A DNA stretch of 64,000 nucleotides from contig OW387147.1 in assembly GCA_936440205.1 (NCBI GenBank), positions 21,539,629 through 21,603,628 of the forward strand, written 5' to 3'. Source of the stretch: Lepidonotus clava. Its lineage: Eukaryota > Annelida > Polychaeta > Phyllodocida > Polynoidae. The first letter of the stretch is position 1, and every line of letters begins with the position of its first letter. A program made the position numbers and the translations under genes. The notes beneath the pieces were generated by a model. That model saw only the letters and a program-made list of their open reading frames with translations. It was not told where the DNA came from and made no database searches. This document shows, piece by piece, positions 34,801-43,660 of the stretch.

Positions 34801-36586
34801 AATCATTAGCTTTGGGATGACGATAACGACATACAAGATGGATGGAGTTACTTGAAGCAATCTTTGGTGGTGCTCTTCTACTCAAGAAAATGATGATAAA
34901 TTTCATTGTAAAATGTTAAAAAAGACATAGTGAGGTGTTGTTTTTGGCCTTGCGACAAAGCGCAATGGGATGGTTTGCAGCAACGACAGGGTGAGCAGCT
35001 CATGGTCAAAGGAATAGGCTGGTACATTGGAGGCAAGTGCAGTTAGTGAAGAGGCAAGTAATCCAGCATTTAATCTATTTAGGGTAAAGGAAAATGAGAT
35101 ATTTTGGTGCCTAGTGGTACATGGTAAGCAAAAACGATTGGTGAATAGGCAAGTAGAGGGTAAAAGAAACATGGTATATGGTACTTGGTGGTAAAGCTAA
35201 CCAATAGTAATTTGTTAGCAGGCAAGTAAAGGATAAAAGGAAGAAGGATAGACGGTAGATGAGACAACTGAGGGCAATTTGAGAGCTTGGATACTTGGGG
35301 ATTTGGAAAGTGGTATTCAAAGCAATGCGGTATTGTATGAGTTTTGAGGACATTGAGGGTATCAAATTTTTGTTTTGCTCAATGAAAAGAAAATATTAAA
35401 AAATGGAAATAAATGAAGCACAAGGAATGCTAGAATCAAATGGTACTGATAAGACGATAAAAAGGGAAAGAAATATTAGGGTAATCCAAGAAATAGGGCA
35501 GGATTGAAGATTCAAGACCGATGAAGCTTTGATTTCAAGCCATGGTCACCACTGGGTCAAGTGCACACAAGATACAATAGGCAAAAGTACAATGCATTTA
35601 CCCAGGGTAAAAAAAGACTCTAATATTGGCCTTTTATTTTGACGCCAATGAATATATTTCTAAGAGTTGATAGGTGAGCTTCTGTATAATTTTGCTGTCT
35701 TCATTTTCCTATATATCTGCTTTCCTTTTCCCCAACACAGCTTTGCTGCAGTGGTTCTGAATATGAGACAGGGATCAAGGGGAATAGAGAGAGCTACTGT
35801 AGGCTTGAGAAAGGCAACTACTGCAAAGGTCACGAAACAGTTAAGGCAATGGAGGGCTTAAGGATTCCATGACTACAGGACCATAGCATGCTCAGCTTAC
35901 CACCAGTATTGACTTCTCAAGTCTCAATCTATACAGACAATAAACATTGCTATCTGCTTTGGAAAAAAATACCTATTTTTGATGTTGCCTGGTGCACCCC
36001 ATACACATAGATTGTTTCTCTTTAAGGAGAAGAGAAAGGTTTTCTCTCATCTTCTTGAAGCATACCTTTTACTCCCTGTTATACTTACGTTTGGCTCATT
36101 TGATGGGGGACTTCGCTTCAAGTGAAAGAGGACATACATGCACCCCCTGGTGGTATACATCAATACTAAACCTCTATATTTCAAGAAGAAAACCTCACAT
36201 TATAAGCCTCATGTCAGATATAACAGGGAGAATGTTTACTCTTAAAGAGGAAGAGGCTATAACTTCCTCTTCCTCTTAAATAAGGAGAAAGTAGGTGTAG
36301 GGTGCCTATTTTTGATGCAGAGGGTTTTTGGGGGGGGGGGGGAATTTTCTAAATGAACACGGCCAAATAGAATTTGAACATTTGTGATTTTATAACCTCA
36401 ATGCCCAATACAGATATTTTCATTTCAATGTTGCCTATTTGAACCTACCTCAGGGTAAAGGTTGAATCGTTTGAGCGTGTTGATAGTTTGCGGGTACTCG
36501 GTCTTGTTGTCGTACATGATTTCATTCAAACCATCTCCTACTGTAGGAGCCTCCACCATCGTCTTGAAGTACGAGTAATAAAGACC
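16488..36586 (-). CDS. DPY19L1-type protein C-mannosyltransferase, 18 exons (N-terminus not found)
   Basis: DPY19 proteins are multi-pass ER enzymes of the GT-C fold. They transfer mannose from dolichol-phosphate-mannose to the first Trp of WxxW motifs in thrombospondin repeats and some receptors. The 18 exons, listed separately, join in phase to 667 codons with one stop. Order: [14 protein letters not shown] at residue 1, luminal and membrane segments with [20 protein letters not shown] (about 131-150) and FMLPWQFAQF (about 187), [10 protein letters not shown] (about 327-336), the helix [13 protein letters not shown], then the C-terminal domain with NHPHYED (555-561), [13 protein letters not shown] and AEIWDLED. 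Similarity is closest to vertebrate DPY19L1/L2, not L3/L4. Oddities: a Ser/Gly/Asn-rich loop (about 361-427) some 40 residues longer than I recall in vertebrates, and a basic C-terminal tail [11 protein letters not shown]. The exon(s) for the N-terminus, first helix and the conserved loop before GLYY were not located. Confidence 0.95.
17367..17492 (-). CDS. DPY19L exon 17 of those located
   Basis: Acceptor TCTTTGCAG, donor TCCAG|GTGAGG. It codes for [20 protein letters not shown], then [28 protein letters not shown] is a family signature. Confidence 0.95.
17979..18078 (-). CDS. DPY19L exon 16 of those located
   Basis: Acceptor TTGATGTAG, donor CTCAG|GTCAGT. It codes for [20 protein letters not shown], then [14 protein letters not shown]. 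An AG 15 nt further in is rejected because it would lose the conserved AVFAG. Confidence 0.93.
18942..19134 (-). CDS. DPY19L exon 15 of those located
   Basis: Acceptor TGATTGCAG, donor AACAAAA|GTGAGT. It codes for [16 protein letters not shown], the last membrane helix, then [20 protein letters not shown] and [15 protein letters not shown]. This starts the C-terminal luminal domain. Confidence 0.95.
19348..20068. mobile_element. 721-bp DNA transposon with long inverted arms and TTAA ends
   Basis: It lies in a DPY19L intron. It begins TTAAAGGGATAGTTTTCTAC and ends inverted with ACTATCCCTTTAA. The arms are complementary for roughly 230 bp with some indels: AAATTGTGCAGGGT, CTCACCATACT-type, CCCCCTGGTGGCCTTTCAGG and TGATGACATCACACCTGAAC all recur inverted. 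The central part is purine-rich on one side and pyrimidine-rich on the other. There is no coding capacity. TTAA at both edges suggests a piggyBac-type or similar target. Confidence 0.75.
20289..20408 (-). CDS. DPY19L exon 14 of those located
   Basis: Acceptor TCCCTTCAG, donor CCCAAG|GTCAGT. It codes for [20 protein letters not shown], then [20 protein letters not shown]. The [12 protein letters not shown] motif is a strong DPY19 signature. Confidence 0.95.
20476..20595. mobile_element. Partial MITE, AGCCCCATACC family
   Basis: It is preceded by TAA. It shows ACCCCCTTACCCATTGGGCC, TTGGCCGATTA and GGCGATTTAAATCAAAC, like the complete copy at 10659-10865. The right end is missing, probably through decay. 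Confidence 0.45.
20618..20870. mobile_element. hAT-like MITE with CAGRGRTGCCA ends
   Basis: The left end CAGAGGTGCCACTCAGG is answered on the right by ATGGCATCCCTG. AAAATCCGGAAA-type sequence occurs near both ends. An extra copy of GGAAAAGATGGCATCCCTG follows at about 20898-20917. It lies in a DPY19L intron. Confidence 0.45.
20977..21177 (-). CDS. DPY19L exon 13 of those located (long polar loop)
   Basis: Acceptor GATATACAG, donor GCCGAG|GTTAGT. It codes for 67 residues starting [20 protein letters not shown], then a stretch rich in G, N, D, S, T and E, ending [10 protein letters not shown]. In vertebrate DPY19L1 this loop is shorter and carries a QQTHVRKH-type sequence. The extension is likely a lineage-specific, unstructured loop. 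Confidence 0.88.
21463..21534 (-). CDS. DPY19L exon 12 of those located
   Basis: Acceptor TTATCCAG, donor ATTACC|GTAAGT. It codes for [20 protein letters not shown], then TVIT, a short loop and a membrane helix. Confidence 0.9.
21871..21972 (-). CDS. DPY19L exon 11 of those located
   Basis: Acceptor CTTTACAG, donor CGAGAG|GTGAGT. It codes for [20 protein letters not shown], then [14 protein letters not shown], a near-direct match to vertebrate DPY19L1. Confidence 0.95.
22150..22504. mobile_element. 355-bp MITE with TTAAAGGGAG ends
   Basis: The left arm TTAAAGGGAGTCAAAACCAA, then TAAATT and AAATTTT, matches the inverted right arm AATTTATTGGTTTTGGCTCC, then CTTTAA. TTAA lies at both edges. 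It is in a DPY19L intron and has no coding capacity. Confidence 0.7.
22834..22878. repeat. (AT)n microsatellite
   Basis: An almost uninterrupted AT tract with a single break, in a DPY19L intron. Confidence 0.95.
23267..23347 (-). CDS. DPY19L exon 10 of those located
   Basis: It codes for [20 protein letters not shown], then ILGIADD; ILGIADD is conserved. The acceptor is GTCCATACAG with a weak pyrimidine tract. The sequence across this splice site is the founder of the tandem array at 23341-23775. A second AG nine bases into the exon (TTGTACAG|GGT) would also keep frame. Confidence 0.9.
23341..23775. repeat. Tandem array of splice-acceptor-like units
   Basis: Units of about 37 to 51 bp read GTACAAGCTGTATGAACAAA, then TCAAACACGCCCGTCATTAA on the + strand. 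The first unit spans the true 3' splice site of the VVQGMLL exon, so every unit presents a CATACAG- or CATGCAG-like acceptor on the - strand. CTGTATG or CTGCATG occurs near 23349 (real site), 23391, 23428, 23471, 23695 and 23737. A 173-bp MITE splits the array. Confidence 0.8.
23506..23678. mobile_element. 173-bp MITE with CAGGGATGTAAGTT ends
   Basis: Ends CAGGGATGTAAGTT and AACTTACATCCCTG are perfect inverted repeats. It interrupts the tandem array in the DPY19L intron. A copy of exactly the same length lies at 62068-62240. The TIR style fits hAT MITEs, but no clean 8-bp duplication is seen. Confidence 0.7.
24763..24819 (-). CDS. DPY19L exon 9 of those located
   Basis: A 57-nt microexon, phase 0 on both sides. 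Acceptor CTCTTCAG, donor ATTTGG|GTAAGT. It codes for [19 protein letters not shown]. It is assigned because it fills the expected place and joins both neighbours. Confidence 0.85.
25328..25414 (-). CDS. DPY19L exon 8 of those located
   Basis: Acceptor ATTTTCCAG, donor GTGTCT|GTAAGT. It codes for [20 protein letters not shown], then FAACLISVS. The FGNxMLLTS motif is conserved in DPY19L1. Confidence 0.92.
26046..26150 (-). CDS. DPY19L exon 7 of those located
   Basis: Acceptor TTCTTTGCAG, donor CAAGCA|GTGAGT, both phase 0. It starts [20 protein letters not shown], a membrane helix, then [14 protein letters not shown]. Confidence 0.92.
26941..27013 (-). CDS. DPY19L exon 6 of those located
   Basis: Acceptor TTTCCCCAG, donor TGGCAG|GTGAGC. 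It codes for [20 protein letters not shown], then LPWQ, a membrane helix with the conserved FMLPWQ motif. Confidence 0.92.
27451..27542 (-). CDS. DPY19L exon 5 of those located
   Basis: Acceptor TTTTTCAG after a 4.6-kb intron. It codes for [20 protein letters not shown], then [19 protein letters not shown] is a hallmark of the family. The donor is CAG|GTCTGT, the weakest of the gene. Confidence 0.92.
28100..28365 (-). mobile_element. Possible tRNA-derived SINE
   Basis: On the - strand the segment contains GGTTCAATTCC (28342-28332), a pol III B-box match. The surrounding bases TTGGG-TTCAATT-CCCGG form a tRNA T-arm. Downstream it has CTGTCGGTATGGCGTAAAAC, resembling the conserved body of some invertebrate SINEs. 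A convincing A box is not seen at the right distance, so this is tentative. Confidence 0.35.
30324..30524. mobile_element. 201-bp MITE with TTAAAGGGA ends
   Basis: The left end TTAAAGGGATGTTATCGTCC is repeated inverted as GGACGAGAACGTCCCTTTAA. TTAA lies at both edges. The interior is CpG-rich (ACGACGCGACGGCCGG), unlike the surrounding AT-rich intron. Confidence 0.7.
32126..32183 (-). CDS. DPY19L exon 4 of those located
   Basis: A 58-nt exon. Acceptor TTCTTCCAG, donor GAGAG|GTGAGT. It codes for [20 protein letters not shown], a helix ending in the conserved NHGE. Confidence 0.9.
33145..33238 (-). CDS. DPY19L exon 3 of those located
   Basis: Acceptor ATTTTTTAG, donor CTGAG|GTAAGT. It codes for [17 protein letters not shown], then [13 protein letters not shown], a luminal turn followed by a membrane helix. 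Confidence 0.9.
34028..34148 (-). CDS. DPY19L exon 2 of those located
   Basis: Acceptor CTTTCTTAAG, donor GTGG|GTGAGT, phase 0 to 1. It codes for [16 protein letters not shown], then [18 protein letters not shown] and the SCVG turn, matching the luminal CW...RGE.LSP..SC stretch of DPY19L1. Confidence 0.9.
35036..35250. repeat. Minisatellite, about three units of about 80 bp
   Basis: Units share GGCAAGTA, then GGGTAAAAGAAA-like and GGTACATGGT-like stretches. It lies in the DPY19L intron. Pyrimidine-rich open frames on the - strand come from this repeat. Confidence 0.5.
35985..36304. mobile_element. 320-bp insertion flanked by a 13-bp direct repeat
   Basis: CCTATTTTTGATG occurs directly before (35972-35984) and after (36305-36317) the segment. 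Weakly inverted ends (CACCCCATACAC and GTGTAGGGTG) are visible. The interior has fold-back tracts such as TTCCTCTTCCTCTTAAA and a CACCCCCTGGTGG motif. It may be a short transposon, or an insertion that duplicated its target. Confidence 0.4.
36449..36586 (-). CDS. DPY19L exon (first one located)
   Basis: Acceptor TCTTTCCAG, donor GAG|GTAGGT. It codes for residues 1-46 of the located protein, [16 protein letters not shown] through [11 protein letters not shown]. This is the conserved luminal segment that directly follows the catalytic first loop in the family. Confidence 0.93.
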
Positions 36587-39500
36587 CTGGAAAGATACAA
36601 AAATAAAACATTTTAACCTCATTTACCTTTCAGTGGATTTTATCCTGAGAAACAAAATATGCACAAGGACAAACTCTGTGGCAATCAAAAACAACTTTAT
36701 TTCTGTCAGTGAGAGATTGGTTGATTTCTTTTCCTGAATACTATGTAAAACATGTTATTGTTTTGGCTGAGTTTAAATAAGATTACACTTGTGGGACATT
36801 AATTTCCGGAGGATAAGCCATTTGGATAAAGGTGATGGCAGCTGCCCCTGAAATCCCACATTGCAGGTATTCCTACTAAAGCCATATGCCAAGATGTACT
36901 GAGATACCTATTTATATTTACAATAAAAATGTGAAGGACCTAGATGGGTTATAAAAAGCAGAGATCCCGCTCCCGACTGATGAAAAAGAGGGAAAAGTAG
37001 GAAACATTTTTCCTTCTATTTTTCTGGAGGTAACTAGGAGGAAAACCTTTAGTAATAGACCTGCCATTGAACCTTTAATGGATTAGCTTAAAACCAAGAA
37101 ACCAAAATACTCTAAAAAAAGATACTGAAGCAATGTAGGAAAAACCGGTTGCACTATGTAAATCATCAAGAAGTAGGAAATCCAACAAAAGTAGGAAAAA
37201 AGGGCATCTCTGAAAAAGCCAATTGAACAGTCAATCGAACAGGAGACGAATCTTCCAGTAACTTAACCATCTGTTAACAGGTATTCATATCATCATGTGT
37301 AAATTCGCTGCCGTTAGCACTCTTGGGTAAAAGACATAATCGGCAGAGGCACTAGCAGATGTTGATATAAAAAAGATCAAACATAATTTTGATCTTGTCA
37401 CAATAGTTCGTTTCTATTTATCTGTACATGTTGTAGTTTTACATTCTACAGCATGTTCCCATGATTAAAATTAATATTGTAAGACATCATACATTCTGAT
37501 TACTAGCGACCATAACATTATTCTGGAGGTAACAACTTTAAGAACAAAATAAACATGGGGTGCTTGGGACTAATACCCCTTTTAAAAGTTGACCCAATCG
37601 ACGAATGCAAAGAGATTACCCATTTTAACTACTTCCACTCTTATTGCAGTTCCTAATGGCAATTACTTGCACTCCCGATAAGAAATGCCATGCAACTGCA
37701 GGAGTCCACCACCTGATAAACAATATGAATTATTACCTCAGAACCAGCAATTAAGGATTGCTTTTCGCATTTCCATTAGTGCAGAGATGTAACACGGTAT
37801 CATGCACTTTCGATAATCTATCCCCTCACCAGCAATTTGCTCCGGTTTTTCCCTCTCCATTTCCCGTTTAATGTTGCACCAGCTTGGATTACTTCCCGGC
37901 ATCATAATCATATATGATTATCGTTGCTGTGCAGATATGGCGCGCGTCCCTATCCCGGAGTCACTTTACTTAAGTGAAATAACTTTACATTTAATGTGTC
38001 CAGTCATCTCTGACACCTGCACTCCTCGACTTGATTGCTAATTGACAGTTTAATGTGTGAATCTTAATCATTGCAATTGATATGAGAAAGTGCTGCATGC
38101 CGGTGAAATTTGCGTTGACATTCTACATTAATGATGGTTGATGGCGGGAATATCAACTTTTTCTGACTTCTGAAATAAGATTATGTTACATCAGACTCAT
38201 TTGATACAGTTTGTATTCAGTACATGCTATACTTGGTGAAAAAGGGAATGCAAATAAATACAATTCATGATAAGAGTCATATAAACTTCCCCAATCTGAT
38301 TTTCTCAAGTCAGAAGAGAATATGCATGACATGTCATAGAGAGCTCGGAGCCTCCCCTTTTCAAATGGCCTTCCGCACTGATGTAAAACCTCAAAGCGCG
38401 TGACTACACAACATGCATCGCACATACAGAAGCCATGTGGAGTGCGGTTATCCATCACATCTGACATTCGCGACACAGCGGCTTATCGCAGGCCCTTCTC
38501 CACTGACTCCCCTTCACAAATCACAAACCTCTTTTCCCTAGCTGAAATCGTTTCCAAGGCCCATACCACAGACTCTGGTGACCCCACTATGGGCCTGCTG
38601 GGAGTAGGGGTGGCTGCAGGGTCAGCGGTAGAAGCCACACAATGGCTGCCCCCGGTGGGGGTCGCGGCCAACTCTCGCGTGAACACACGAGAGCTGCCAT
38701 GAGGTCTGGTGCTGTGTATAAGGTAAGATCCATGAAGGTTGGAAGGGTCCCTGAAAGCCTCACCTCTCATAGGCTGCACCTTAACAAATCTTCCACCACC
38801 ATAGGCCATGGTTAGTATTCCATTTTCCCTGAGCCTCCATATAAAATCATGTGGCCAAACTGCTTATTATCACTATAGAATAGGGGTAGGTTCTTAAGTT
38901 AAATAAGAACCTAGGAGTGCCTCATATATTACAAGCGTGCACAGAATGATGAAATATCCTGTGACAAAAGCAATTGATATATTTCAATACAAAATGAAGC
39001 ATTGAACATTAGGTGTAGTTTAAAGGTCATGCTTTATATACTGTCTCTTTTATACTGATGGAGGATGCAAACTGTATGTCACTGTAGTGTGCAGGCCCTG
39101 GGGAGACAACCCTGGTAAATATTCAGGGTTCTAACACTACAAGGTCCTTAATTATCACCCTCTTATCAGTCTGGAACATAATTCCAATCCTAGTACCAAT
39201 ATTGACTAATCCCTGCATATTAGATGCAACTGGAAGTAAAAGAAATCAATTCTACAAACATTACTTAAAACTATTCAAATCAGCTTATACAATAACTCTT
39301 ACAAATCCGATAATACCTTCTCTTATTCGTATAAGCGCTGGCACAGTATTACATTTTTTCTCTTTTCATCTCCTTTTCTCTCGTCTGTCTGTCTGCCTCT
39401 CATCCCGCCTGCGAGTCTGATTGAGTTTGTACTGTAGAAACCCGAGCCACTCTCTCAATAAGCGAGCCGAGCTTGCTCGATGACATTGTCAATTGTCGCG

Positions 39501-42500
39501 AGTGGTGTCACTAAACACTCATCCAAAGCCCTTCTTCCATCCCCCTTTGGCTATGAGTGACTCAAACCTCAGGCCTAACCCTCTGTACACGAGCTCCTCA
39601 TGCATTGTGTGAGAATCTCTCAGAGCTTTGATTATATCTCCAGAAGGGAACTACCTTTTATGCTCTACAGTGTCACGGTTGGAGTTTTGTATCAAGGTGT
39701 AATGAGAATACTAGGATTTTCTATATCTGCATACCAAGTCTTTTTCATTTTTGGTCAAATAAACTAGAATTCTCCTCTGATGAAATAAATCAACATAGCT
39801 TTACTACAATTATCCCAATAAGTGGAAACTGCACAATCAGAAACAATGATATTAAAGAAATACAAACCTAAGGTACGGTATGATGAAGTGTATATAACAT
39901 TAAACAATACATACTTTTCAATTGAAGATGAAAGCTTTTCTTTAATTGAGATATCACTAATTCATAAGTCATCTATGCACAGGATTAGCCATTTCCCTCC
40001 CAGTTTCTAAAAGCAAAGGTTAAACAAAATTTAATAACAAAAGAAATTCCTTTGTGGTGTGGATCACAAATGTTATTTAATGTTAATCAGACAACAAATA
40101 TTATGTGGAAGCCTGTGGTTTCAAAGCAGAGTACAATTAGTTTGGAGTTTCCCGTTGAATCTCAAAGTATTTGCTCTGGTCCGACCAATACGGCTTGTGC
40201 TTTGCGGGCGGATGTTCGGTGGGTCCCTGGAGACTGTGGCTGACATGGACCCTGCTTAGGGCTGGCTATCCGGTGTCAGCCGCACAATCAGGACCGGCTA
40301 TAGGAGCTCAGCCGAGACAGCCTGTGTGTCCCACTCTCCTTACTTCTGTACTATGTGGACAGGTATCAGAGATCTGTGATGCTCAACAGAGAGACTAAGT
40401 TAGATGTTTGGACTGTTTTGCCAGGTATATCACAAAAAAAGCTCCCCTTTTAATTGCCTATCAATAGCTCTTTGGTTTATCAGCCTGTTAGATTCCTATT
40501 TCACTATCTTTGAATAGAAAGAGCGATTCTCTTGGTTTAATTTGATAAAATTAACTTAATCTTTTGTTAGAGAAATTCCACATGTCCACAACAAGATGCA
40601 GCCTACTCAGATCCTGGCTTCAGAGCCATGAAGATAAAATGCCTGTGATACATTAAGTGTAATGATAAAGGACCTCCTGATTACCGGCCTATTAGTTACC
40701 TTAACTTCTTCTATTTTCCTGTTTCAACCTAGATTGAGAAGACCGTATTCTGGATCAGTCTACTACAATAGAGTAGGTTAGGCTACCACTAGGCTACCAC
40801 TAATTATAGGGAAAATCACCCATTATTTTGAAACAGGGTAATAATAAAAGATCCTGTTAGGTACCAAGTATAAAGGAATTGGAAACCTAGTAGTTAAAAG
40901 AGACTTTCATGAAACTTTTCACCTTAGTTACAACAGTTACTTGAGCAGCTATTTAAGTAAATTATCTGATATGAGTACTTTCAGCAAGGGACACATTAAA
41001 CTCCTACTGGAGATTCACTAAGATCACAGTTCACTGCAATAACCCTTCCAAGGGTCAGGGTTTACTCAAATAGGCCGACTAGGCTCAGAGTCTATTTAAA
41101 TTTGCTTTCTTGGGCCATCCTTCTCTGGGGCCATATACAATCACAACCGCCATGATGAAGAATGTGACTGTTTCCGGTTACAGGTCAGCAGGGTCAAAGA
41201 TGGGGTGTAGTTAAGGGATTCACCATCAGAGGGCAGCAGGACAGCGGACATGTTTTACAGCGATAATCTGGTCAGGCCAGCCCATCAATCCTTTATCCGT
41301 TGAATCCTTAGGCGCCTGACCTATGGCTCTCATGTCATGAATGGTCAATAAAGATCTTGGAAAGGAAAGGTGCACAAGGAATATCTATAAAAGCTATCTG
41401 TTTGAAGAAACAGAGGATGTGGTCTGTTTTCAAGTTAGTCTAAATGCTGAATTTTATGTTGTAAAAGACCAAGCCATTTTGTACTCAGAAGCTAAATTTT
41501 TACATATTCAATAATAAAAGAATGAATACTTTACATATTCTGGTTTCTATTCTACTGAGTTTATAAACTTACTGTCTGTTGGAGGTACTGAGGCTTGGAA
41601 TATTGAGTCTAGCCTTAGAAGTGAAGATGGTAAAAAAGAAAGGTAACATCTGATCTTATATCTAATCTTATATATATGACAGCCTGTTTTAATGGAACCT
41701 ATTTTTCAAAGATTTTGAATGGCATGGACTGATACTTACAGAGACAAAAGCCATCACATGATTGGTATTACTTTCACTTTCATCTCTATTTGATCCATCA
41801 GGACAAACAAAAACATTTAGATCCATTCTCCATAAAGGGCTTCTACTCCCTTCGTGAGCGATACTGAAACCCTTCTGTGCAATGTCCTATGCGTGTGCTG
41901 TCCGCGTACTGGGCAGCCAGCAGGGGTCGCTGCAGATGGTGTAGCGGGGGCATTCATAGGCATATTGATCTATTATCGACTGCCCCGCCTGCATACAGCA
42001 GCGCCCCTCAGCAGTATACAGACAAACAACCCCCTTCGTCTCAATCCAGACTGCCAGCCCGCGGCCCACAATATGTCCACCTCTCATTTCCGTCCCATTT
42101 GCCAATACGTACATATCGGTCTCATCATTCAATTGAAGTAACACAGCAGTTGATTCATTGCATCTCATCTGCCTTGTCGATGGAGAGCCTTGTGCAAATT
42201 TGGTCTGTTAGATTGTTTTTTATGTTTTTTATTGCATTGTGTCATGACCCGGGCGACTGATCATAAATATGCAGTCTGTCCTGTGTACTGCAAAAAGATA
42301 CAAAAAGAAATACTAGGAAGATCGATAGGAAAATTCTATACTATTGGGAAAAGTCATTATATGGTTACAATGAATGAACCTGTTTTCAGAGATGCCAGGG
42401 TCTCCTTATATATAAAAAACATTTTCCTTAATCCGCAATCATCATTGGATCAATTGCTGGGTGTGTCTGTCATAAGGGAAAACTTCAAAAATTAGACTGA

Positions 42501-43059
42501 ATACAGAATTCTAATAGCTGGACATCTAAGTCAAAGTATTGTAAGTTTTACAAGTTTGCAAAGGATAACTATTGCCAACGACTTTCTTGGTTCCTCTTTC
42601 AGTCACTTTATCCTGAAGGTTGATGAAAACTCACCGGGCCTGCAATGGTGGGATGCAGTATCACATCAAAATGAAATATCACCAATGTCTCCATGTTAGT
42701 TGGCCAGTGCTTTTCTGGCTGCTGGGTCAATGCAGATAAGTAAGCTCATACATAGGCATTGGCTGCAAATGGCATGGGCGACTTTCCTGGTCTTTATGGC
42801 TAAGCGGCCTTAGGGTCTTAAATGTGCCCAGGGCCTGAGGTATGGTTGGTTATAACTCAATGTTCTGAAACACTTCTTGTCCACAATGCCCATTATACCG
42901 ATGGACCAGGAGGGAGATGGAGAGGGGCTGGAGGAAAAAATCCCCAATAGACTAATCCTTTGATAGATGGGATGAAACTAATAGGCAATTTCTAGGTTCT
43001 CCCGACCTTCAAGGCTGGTGAAATATTTAGTAGCATTTCACAGATGTTTCCGAGTGAAA
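36587..43059. other. Non-coding DNA upstream of the located DPY19L exons
   Basis: No exon is recognised. It contains a hAT-like MITE (36959-37212). The segment at about 37750-38160 has no repeat signature and carries several TAAT-type homeodomain sites, so it may be a regulatory element. The 108-codon frame at 38483-38809 on the - strand begins MAYGGGRFVKVQPMR and is not recognised. Confidence 0.45.
36959..37212. mobile_element. hAT-like MITE with CAGAGAT ends
   Basis: CAGAGATCCCGCTCCCG on the left and AAGGGCATCTCTG on the right, with AAAAAG directly outside both ends. The interior GGGAAAAGTAGGAAA is repeated near both ends. It resembles the element at 20618-20870. Confidence 0.5.
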
Positions 43060-43660
43060 TATGAATTCAAATTAGGCTTAATTTTAAGCCGGCTTACGTA
43101 AGGCTGCGCCTTGTTGGTGAAGAGGGAGGGGGTTTATCCGTCGGAATGGCATGGCCACTCAATGCGCCCGTTTTCTTTATGCACAATTAAATCTAGCGCC
43201 AGTAGAATTTATGGAGGGAGTGACTAAATTAATGAGAAGTATTTGTATGAAGTCACTGTCATCAATATACTTCATTTGATGGCGGGCCAATTATCCAAGA
43301 TACTAAAAAAACCTACAGATGGATGCTAGGGATGAGCTATTCGGCCGACTGCGAGTGGCTCATTACCATTGGTTTTAGGCCTAGTTGTCCGGTCGTTACG
43401 AACAAGCACAGCCATTGCTGGGGTTTAGGATAATCGTCGTCACAAATTACAGGCTTGTGCTGGGATTAGACCTGCACCAGCTCAATCAGGAAATCTCCAG
43501 GTTTATGGAGCTATTCCGGCCGGGCAAATGGCCTCCGAGAAAATTAAGCGGGCATTCGTAATTGTTGCCTGTCATTGCCCCTTCTTCGGGGCCCGTGTCG
43601 ACTGAGCCTGAAAATGGCTAATTGGGGAAGTGCACTGTCATATTGCTACAGATATTGGAG
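43060..43660. promoter_or_regulatory. Candidate conserved non-coding element
   Basis: About 600 bp with higher GC than its surroundings and no inverted or tandem repeat. It is dense in motifs typical of developmental enhancers: TAATTA/CTAATT-type sites, CCATTG, GGCCATTTGC and CAGCTC. No open frame is present. Conservation cannot be tested here, so the call rests on composition only. Confidence 0.25.

Noticed and set aside
38483-38809. 108-codon frame starting MAYGGGRFVKVQPMR, with a GTGAGG donor-like site soon after
   Set aside because: The peptide does not match the expected DPY19L N-terminus, and no partner exon was found.
40459-40482. TCTTTGGTTTATCAGCCTGT, similar to the start of miR-9
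   Set aside because: Several mismatches outside the first bases, and no hairpin partner seen.
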